Assembly (NCBI GenBank): GCA_964019135.1
Contig: OZ025249.1
Location: 30,517,759-30,581,758, forward strand
DNA from: Arenicola marina
Taxonomy: Eukaryota; Annelida; Polychaeta; Arenicolidae
Direction of reading: 5' to 3'
DNA length: 64,000 nt
Under the pieces are notes generated by a model. The model made no database searches. It was not told where the DNA came from and saw only the letters and a list, made by a program, of their open reading frames with translations. Made by a program: the position numbers and the translations under genes. Of this stretch, positions 55,416 to 64,000 are shown one piece after another (within the stretch, counting starts at the first letter, position 1; each line of letters starts with the position of its first letter).

Positions 55416-57750
55416 GGGGTTTGAGAAAAACATTGTCCTTCGTTTTTTGAAGCGAGGAATTATTTATTGTTAGAAATATCTCTCTTTTTGAATGTTATGC
55501 GGTAATATTGTCTCCGCGCGTAGGTAGGGACACGGCGACCGGCTTCCAGGTTTGGTGCGGGTTTTAACACGAGCGTCTGCTTGGAAGGCTGCAGACAATA
55601 TTGCAACCGGGGGTAGAGTGGGTGGGTGGGTGGGTGGCTGGGTCACGTTGAAGAAGCGGGTGGTGGGGGTTGGTTGGGGGGTGGGGTGGGGCGGGTCTCC
55701 ATAAATGTACATGTATTTATGTCAGCAGCCGCTGAGCTCGGCTATGGGATAGCACTGCATGGGTTCGGCATGGTGGTGATAAGGTATGAGGCAGGCAAGG
55801 GGTTAGAGTGGTGGGGGGGGGGGAGTAGAGGCGTGTACGGATTGGGGGGGGGGTTAGATGGGGGTGGGGGTGGGCGGATGAGTGTGGGAGGTGGAGGAGA
55901 GGGGGGTATGGTGTGCCTTGCAGTCGGAGGTTCTACGAAGCTAAGCCACTAGAGGTAAAGACAAGCGTGGGTTGGTGGTGATGGTGAGGGGAAGGGGCGG
56001 TGGGACGGAGGTTGGTGGTTGGGGCAGGGCATGGGTGGGGGCGGGGGACGTCGGGTTGCGGCGATAGCGATGGCGATGGTAAGGGGGGTGAGGTAAGGTG
56101 GACTGGAGGGTGATCACCGACGCAGGTAGTTATAGAACTACCATAGAGAGAATGAAGGACGGAACGAAGGAGAGATACGGTAACGATACAGTGCAAATTT
56201 CATTGTCTTCAGGCACCGCTGAAATTATTTTACCGGCAGAAAAATAAAATCTCGAAAATAACGACAGCTTTAGCGCCGTGTCCCTCTATGTATTCGAGAT
56301 CATTTGCGGTGATGTAAGATACGACATTGTGAGGTGGTTACGGTTGGGAGATGACATCGCATTGTCTCCTCCCTATCGCCGGTTCACTGTACTCACCTCG
56401 GTCGGCATGCCAAGTCGGAACCCGCCTCTTCGCGCTGCACCAGCGGGGAGGATGTGTCTCGGTGAGATATGGGGCGCGGAGAGATGCGATTTGGTCTTCA
56501 TCGTGCGCCAAACGTAAAACATTAGATATCTAATACGCACACAAAAGAGAGCAATCTTTTGTATTCTTAATTACATAGGCAGTGTTTGTGTTTATTATCC
56601 TAATGTGTAATATGTCTCTAAAACAAGGGCAACTGAACATGTTCTCTCGTATAAGCCTTTATTTTCGATTAAACGGTTACTATAGTTTACACATTTTAAC
56701 GTGGTAGTTCAGTATAATTGGCATGATTATTTATCCCGGAGTATTTAACTCCATTTACCCCCATATTTGATTTTAAACCGTTAGTATTATCAAGAATGGC
56801 TGCGTCTTACAATATTATTCTCTCTAAATGTGCGAAAATGGGATTTGCTTGACGTTACACCATTTGTTGCCCGTGAGGCCTTCTGAAATGGACGCGTTTC
56901 TTGTGTCTGGTTGTGTGATGGGTACACTTGGCGGCCGCCGAAGTGTCTACGGCACTGCTCGGCCCCTGTGACGGGCGCAGTGTTGTGGCGGCTGACTGGT
57001 GGCGCGTCGTAGGCTTTGTTGACTGTGCTGGACTTTTCTCTGGACCGGTCCATTATACTGTGGCCATAAGGGTGGCCAGGTTGTTCCTCACCGGTTTCAC
57101 TGCGTTGGCTATGCTTGGAGATAGAGAGAGACAAGGCATGGGGCGGGGAGGGGCTGTAAGTGAACAAATTGCGGGTGATAAAAAAATGGAAAAAGAAAAC
57201 AGGCGTACATATAGTCGTGTATAGTCGCTCTGCCAATGCAGTAAACAGTATGCAATTCCCCGCTTTCCTTTAACCAAAAAAACTGCAGTCTGCCAGTTCT
57301 GAACTACACTGAATGTCTCGACGTGAATGTTGTATATAGATACATATGTCATACATACTTCATATAGTACGTACAATTGCAAAAAAATAAGTCGTTGTAC
57401 AGACAGAATTATTATTTAATATTTCGGTATCAAAGCGATGAATAAAAGTGCCTGACTAACAATGGCTTCCTACGTGCAAACATTCGCTGTAACCAAGGTA
57501 GCAGGCCTATTAAATATAATATAAGGGCTGTTTCCTATCAACAGCCAGGGTGGTCTTTGCCTTTCACGAAAACCAAGATTATGTGGTGTAATTCTAATAG
57601 ACCTACTTCAAAATGACTCTTATTATTTTCTTTAACCATTAATTATTAATCCGTCATATTAAACAATACAATAACGACATGTTAATCGTAATTCAATGTA
57701 TCTGCAACAATTGATTAGAGTGGAGATGAACGGTGTCTTCCGCCTGTGAG
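55131..57750. other. Intron sequence between the 33-bp and 16-bp arrays
   Basis: Includes a TA run at about 55388-55415, G-rich low-complexity stretches at about 55616-55700 and 55805-56110, and otherwise plain AT-rich sequence. No exon recognised. Confidence 0.55.
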
Positions 57751-57774
57751 GTTATATCGTGTCCGGGAGACCCC

Positions 57775-58650
57775 GCTAACATTCCACCCCGCTAACATTC
57801 CACCCCGCCAACGTTCCGCCCCGCCAACATTCCACCCCGCCAACCCTCCACCCTGCCAAACTTCCACCCAGCCAACCTTTCACCCCGCCAACCTTCCACG
57901 TCGCCAACCTTCCACCCCACCAACCTGCCACCCCGCCAAACTTCCAGCCCGCCAAACTTCCAGCCCGCCAACATTCCACCCCGCCAACATTCCACCCCCG
58001 CCAACCCTCCACCCCGCCAAACTTCCACCCAGCCAACCTTCCACCCCGCCAACCTTCCACCCCGCCAACCTTCCACCCCGCCAACCTTCCAGCCCGCCAA
58101 CCTTTCATCCCGCCAACTTCCACCCCGCCAACATTCCACCCCTCCAACCTTCCACCCCGCCAACCTTCCACCCCGCCAACCTTCAAGCCCGCCAACCTTT
58201 CATCCCGCCAACTTCCACCCCGCCAACATTCCACCCCGCCAACATTCCACCCCGCCAACATTCCACCCCCGCCAACCCTCCACCCCGCCAAACTTCCACC
58301 CAGCCAACCTTCCACCCCGCCAACCGTCCACCCCGCCAACCTTCCACCCCGCCAACCTTCCAGCCCGCCAACCTTTCATCCCGCCAACTTCCACCCCGCC
58401 AACATTCCACCCCTCCAACCTTCCACCCCGCCAACCTTCCACCCCGCCAACCTTCAAGCCCGCCAACCTTTCATCCCGCCAACTTCCACCCCGCCAACCT
58501 TCCACCCCGCCAACATTCCACCCCGCCAACATTCCACCCCGCCAACATTCCACCCCGCCAACATTCCACCCCCGCCAACCCTCCACCCCGCCAAACTTCC
58601 ACCCAGCCAACCTTCCACCCCGCCAACCTTCCATACCGCCAACATTGCAC
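57775..58650. repeat. 16-bp minisatellite array, about 54 copies
   Basis: The unit is close to AACATTCCACCCCGCC, with AACCTTCC, AAACTTCC and 15- or 17-bp forms. A longer block with ACCCCCGCCAACCCTCCACC occurs at about 57991, 58262 and 58565, i.e. every 271-303 bp, showing higher-order repetition. Confidence 0.95.
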
Positions 58651-58654
58651 CCCG

Positions 58655-61600
58655 CCCACCACGCCACACCACGCCACCCCACTCGACATCACTACGCCAC
58701 CCACCACGCCACCCCACTCGACATCACTAGGCCACCCACCATGCCACGCCCCCCCCCCCGACGCCACGACGCCACCCCACCCGACGCCGTTACCCTGCAC
58801 GACACCACCACGCCACCTTACAACGCCAGCCCACGCGACGCCACCACCCTACGACTCCACGCCACCCCCACCCGACTCCACCCCACCCCACGACGCCACG
58901 ACGCCACGACGCCGCGCCAACCGACGCCACGACACCATTCGACGCCGCTAGGCCACGACGTCACCACGCCACCCACCACGCCACCCCACTCGACGTCACT
59001 ATGCCACCCACCACCCCACCCCACTCGACGTCACTATGCCATCCACCACGCCACCCCACTCGACGTCACTACGCAACCCACCACACCACCCCACTCGACG
59101 TCACTATGCCGCCCACCACGCCACCCCACTCGACGTCACTATGCCGCCCACCACACCACCCCACTCGACGTCACTACGCAACCCACCACACCACCCCACT
59201 CGACGTCACTACGCCACCCACCACGCCACCCCACTCGACGTCACTGCCATCCACCATGCCACCCCACTAGACGTCACTATGCCGCCCACCACGCCACCCC
59301 ACTCGACGTCACTATGCCATTCACCACGCCACCCCAGTCGACGTCACTACGCCACCCACCACGCCACCCCACTAGACGTCACTATGCCGCCCACCACGCC
59401 ACCCCACTCGACGTCACTATGCCGCCCACCACGCCACCCCACTCGACGTCACTACGCCACCCACCACGCCACCCCACTCGACGTCACTATGCCGCCCACC
59501 ACGCCACCCCACTCGACGTCACTATGCCACCCACCACGCCACCCCACTCGACGTCACTGCCATCCACCATGCCACCCCACTAGACGTCACTATGCCGCCC
59601 ACCACGCCACCCCACTCGACGTCACTATGCCATTCACCACGCCACCCCAGTCGACGTCACTACGCCACCCACCACGCCACCCCACTAGACGTCACTATGC
59701 CGCCCACCACGCCACCCCACTCGACGTCACTATGCCGCCCACCACGCCACCCCACTCGACGTCACTACGCCACCCACCACGCCACCCCACTCGACGTCAC
59801 TATGCCGCCCACCACGCCACCCCACTCGACGTCACTATGCCACCCACCACGCCACCCCACTCGACGTCACTATGCCGCCCACCACGCCACCCCACTCGAC
59901 GTCACTATGCCACCCACCACGCCACCCCACTCGACGTCACTATGCCGCCCACCACGCCACCCCACTCGACGTCACTATGCCGCCCACCACGCCACCCCAC
60001 TCGACGTCACTGCCACCCACCACGCCACCCCACTCGACGTCACTATGCCGCCCACCACGCCACCCCACTCGACGTCACTATGCCATTCACCACGCCACCC
60101 CAGTCGACGTCACTACGCCACCCACCACGCCACCCCACTAGACGTCACTATGCCGCCCACCATGCCACCACACTCGACGTCACTATGCCGCCCACCACGC
60201 CACCCCACTCGACGTCACTATGCGCCCACCACACCACCCGACTCGACGTCACTACGCCACCCACCACGCCACCCCACTCGACGTCACTATGCCGCCCACC
60301 ACGCCACCCCACTCGACGTCACTATGCCACCCACCACGCCACCCCACTCGACGTCACTATGCCGCCCACCACGCCACCCCACTCGACGTCACTATGCCAC
60401 CCACCACGCCACCCCACTCGACGTCACTATGCCGCCCACCACGCCACCCCACTCGACGTCACTATGCCACCCACCACGCCACCCCACTCGACCTCACTAT
60501 GCCGCCCACCACGCCACCCCACTCCACGTCACTATGCCACCCACCACGCCACCCCACTCGACGTCACTATGTCGCCCACCACGCCACCCCACTCGACGTC
60601 ACTATGCCATTCACCCCGGCGACGTCACTACGCCACCCACCACACCACCCCACTCGACGTCACTATGCCATTCACCACGCCACCCCAGTCGACGTCACTA
60701 CGCCACCCACCACACCACCCCAGTCGACGTCACTATTCCACCCACCACACCACCCCACTTGACGTCACTATACTACCCACCACACCACGCCCCCCCCCCC
60801 CCGACGCCACGACGCCACCCCACCCGACGCCGTTACCCTGCACGACACCACCACGCCACCTTACAACGCCAGCCCACGCGACGCCACCACCCTACGACTC
60901 CACGCCACCCCCATCCGACTCCACCCCACCCCACGACGCCACGACGCCGCGCCTACCGACGCCACGACACCGCGCCTACCGACGCCACGACACCATTGGA
61001 CGCCGCTAGGCCACGACGTCACTACGCCACCCACCACGCCACCCCACTCGACGTCACTATGCCGCCCACCACGCCACCCCACTCGACGTCACTATGCCAT
61101 CCACCATGCCACCCCACTCGACGTCACTATGCCATCCACCACGCCACCCCACTCGACGTCACTATGCCATCCACCACCCCACGCCACGACGCCGCGCCAA
61201 CCGACGCCACGACACCATTCGACGCCGCTAGGCCACGACGTCACTACGCAACCCACCACGCCACCCCACTCGACGTCACTATGCCGCCCACCACGCCACC
61301 CCACTCGACGTCACTATGCCATCCACCATGCCACCCCACTAGACGTCACTATGCCGCCCACCACGCCACCCCACTCGACGTCACTATGCCATCCACCATG
61401 CCACCCCACTAGACGTCACTATGCCATTCACCACGCCACCCCAATCGACGTCACTACGCCACCCACCACGCCACCCCACTCGACGTCACTATGCCGCCCA
61501 CCATGCCACCCCACTCGACGTCACTATGCCACCCACCACGCCACCCCACTCGACGTCACTATGCCGCCCACCACGCCACCCCACTCGACGTCACTACGCC

Positions 61601-64000
61601 ACCCACCACGCCACCCCACTCGACGTCACTATGCCACCCACCACGCCACCCCACTCGACGTCACTATGCCGCCCACCACGCCACCCCACTCGACGTCACT
61701 ATGCCGCCCACCACGCCACCCCACTCGACGTCACTATGCCATTCACCACGCCACCCCAGTCGACGTCACTACGCCACCCACCACACCACCCCACTCGACG
61801 TCACTACGCAACCCACCACGCCACCCCACTCGACGTCACTATGCCGCCCACCACGCCACCCCACTCGACGTCACTATGCCGCCCATCACGCCACCCCACT
61901 CGACGTCACTATGCCGCCCACCACGCCACCCCACTAGACGTCACTATGCCGCCCACCACGCCACCCCACTCGACGTCACTATGCCATTCACCACGCCACC
62001 CCACTTGACGTCACTACGCAACCCACCACACCACCCCACTCGACGTCACTACGCCACCCACCACACCACCCCGCTCGACGTCACTACGCCACCCACCATG
62101 CCACCCCAATCGACGTCACTACGCCACCCACCACGCTACCCCACTCGACGTCACTATGCCATCTACCACGCCACCCCAATCGACGTCACTACGCAACCCA
62201 CCACACCACCCCACTCGACGTCACTACGCAACCCACCACACCACCCCACTCGACGTCACTACGCCACCCACCACGCCACCCCAGTCGACGTCACTATTCC
62301 ACCCACCACACCACCCCACTTGACGTCACTATGCTACCCACCACACCACGCGCCCCCTTCCCACCCCCGACGCCACGACGCCACCCCACCCGACGCCGTT
62401 ACCCTGCACGACACCACCACGCCACCTTACAACGCCAGCCCACGCGACGCCACCACCCTACGACTCCACCCTACCCCACGACGCCACGACGCCGCGCCAG
62501 CCGACGCCACGACGCCATTCGACGCCACTACGCCACGACGCCGCCACGCCACAACACCTCCCCACCCGACGCCACGACGCTGACGCCACCCCCGGCGCCA
62601 CGACGCCACCCGACGCAACGACGCCACCCGACTCCACGCCACGACGCTCACAAGGCAACCCCAACCGACGCCCCGCCACGCCACGCCGCTACGCCACCCC
62701 ACCTGACGCCACCCCACCCCACCCGAGGCCACCCCCGGCGCCCCCCCCCGGCGCCCCCCACCAGACGCCACTACGCCACGACGCCACGCCGCAACACCTC
62801 CCCAACCGACGCCACACCCCCGACGCCACTCCCGGCGCCACGACGCCACCCGACGCCACGACGCCACCTCACCCGACGCTACGACGCCACCTCACACGAC
62901 GCCGCGCCAACAGACGCCACGACGCCACTACGCCACGACGCTACTACCCTACGACGCCACCCCCGACGCCACCCCCGGCGCCACCCCACCCGACGCCACT
63001 ACGCCACGCCACAACACCTCTCCACCCGACGCCACACCCCCGACGCCACCCCCGGCGCCACCCCACCCGACCCCACCCCACCCCCCGACGCCACGACGCC
63101 ACCCCACCCGACGCCGTTACCCTGCACGACACCACCACGCCACCTTACAACGCCAGCCCACGCGACGCCACCACCCTACGACTCCACGCCACCCCCATCC
63201 GACTCCACCCCACCCCACGACGCCACGACGCCGCGCCTACCGACGCCACGACACCGCGCCTACCGACGCCACGACACCATTGGACGCCGCTAGGCCACGA
63301 CGTCACTACGCCACCCACCACGCCACCCCACTCGACGTCACTATGCCGCCCACCACGCCACCCCACTCGACGTCACTATGCCATCCACCATGCCACCCCA
63401 CTCGACGTCACTATGCCATCCACCACGCCACCCCACTCGACGTCACTATGCCATCCACCACCCCACGCCACGACGCCGCGCCAACCGACGCCACGACACC
63501 ATTCGACGCCGCTAGGCCACGACGTCACTACGCAACCCACCACGCCACCCCACTCGACGTCACTATGCCGCCCACCACGCCACCCCACTTGACGTCACTA
63601 TGCCATCCACCATGCAACCCCACTAGACGTCACTATGCCGCCCACCACGCCACCCTACTCGACGTCACTATGCCATCCACCATGCCACCCCACTAGACGT
63701 CACTATGCCATTCACCACGCCACCCCACTCGACGTCACTACGCCACCCACCACGCCACCCCACTCGACGTCACTATGCCGCCCACCATGCCACCCCACTC
63801 GACGTCACTATGCCACCCACCACGCCACCCCACTCGACGTCACTATGCCGCCCACCACGCCACCCCACTCGACGTCACTACGCCACCCACCACGCCACCC
63901 CACTCGACGTCACTATGCCACCCACCACGCCACCCCACTCGACGTCACTATGCCGCCCACCACGCCACCCCACTCGACGTCACTATGCCGCCCACCACGC
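58655..64000. repeat. 35-bp minisatellite array with GACGTCA cores, over 5.3 kb, runs off the right edge
   Basis: The unit runs ACCACGCCACCCCACTCGAC, GTCACTATGCCGCCC, 35 bp, with ACGCCACCC, ATGCCATTC and CAGTCGACGTC variants. The GACGTC core is kept in most units. Irregular blocks rich in CGACGCCAC interrupt it at about 58740-58985, 60786-61020, 61175-61250, 62345-63300 and 63460-63530. A segment of about 0.9 kb from 60812 recurs almost unchanged 2284 bp downstream, to the window end. The long forward open frames (up to 657 codons) follow from the C-rich unit and are not called as genes. Confidence 0.97.

Larger units (their letters stand above)
46778..64000 (+). other. SSBP intron 4, at least 17.2 kb, right end not in window
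   Basis: Starts with donor GTGAGT. No segment resembling the Ala-rich start of the next family exon was seen. Filled with several minisatellite families listed separately. Confidence 0.75.

Noticed and set aside
57776-58717. Minus-strand Trp/Gly-rich repeat proteins
   Set aside because: They are the reverse reading of the 16-bp satellite, whose length is not a multiple of three; no start context or splice sites.
59036-61009. 657-codon His/Pro/Thr-rich frame
   Set aside because: A product of the 35-bp repeat; several forward frames are equally open.

Overview
This is a nuclear genome window from a bilaterian animal, most likely an invertebrate such as a mollusc or an invertebrate deuterostome; the sequence alone does not fix the phylum. 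Evidence: animal-type split genes with GT-AG introns, an intron-bearing tRNA-Tyr, tRNA-derived SINEs with target-site duplications, and very long introns full of minisatellites. Exons were found by reading translated segments and splice sites by eye against remembered family sequences. No database search was run.

Layout. (1) 1-5415, minus: first seven coding exons of a peroxisomal ABC half-transporter of the ABCD3/PMP70 type, running off the left edge; a tRNA-Tyr gene lies 243 bp upstream. (2) 6849-11030, minus: a DBF4-type regulatory subunit of CDC7 kinase, 1393 codons in one uninterrupted reading frame. (3) 13741-14670, minus: an acidic, coiled-coil protein I do not recognise. (4) 15475-17906, minus: a complete six-exon ATG10, the E2-like enzyme that conjugates ATG12 to ATG5, with the HPC catalytic motif. 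(5) 20039 to beyond 64000, plus: the first four coding exons (92 codons, LisH/LUFS domain) of an SSBP2/3/4 (Ssdp) gene. ATG10 and SSBP are head to head with starts 2.1 kb apart; SSBP2 and ATG10 are also neighbours in human (5q14), so this looks like old conserved synteny.

The right 40 kb, which looks like a jumble of repetitive open frames, is explained by two giant SSBP introns. Intron 3 (24.5 kb) holds a 61-bp array, a 52-bp array with about 135 CACGTG E-boxes, a C/T- and G-rich low-complexity tract and SINEs. Intron 4 (over 17 kb; exon 5 not found) holds a decayed ~50-bp array and arrays of ~40, 32, 33, 16 and 35 bp. The 35-bp array leaves the window on the right. Most long open frames there are side effects of unit length and base composition, not genes.

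The protein genes are housekeeping or regulatory (peroxisomal transport, S-phase kinase control, autophagy, LIM-domain transcription complexes) and do not form one pathway. The most unusual content is the set of unrelated minisatellite families in the introns of one developmental gene, most of them with a short palindrome inside the repeat unit.
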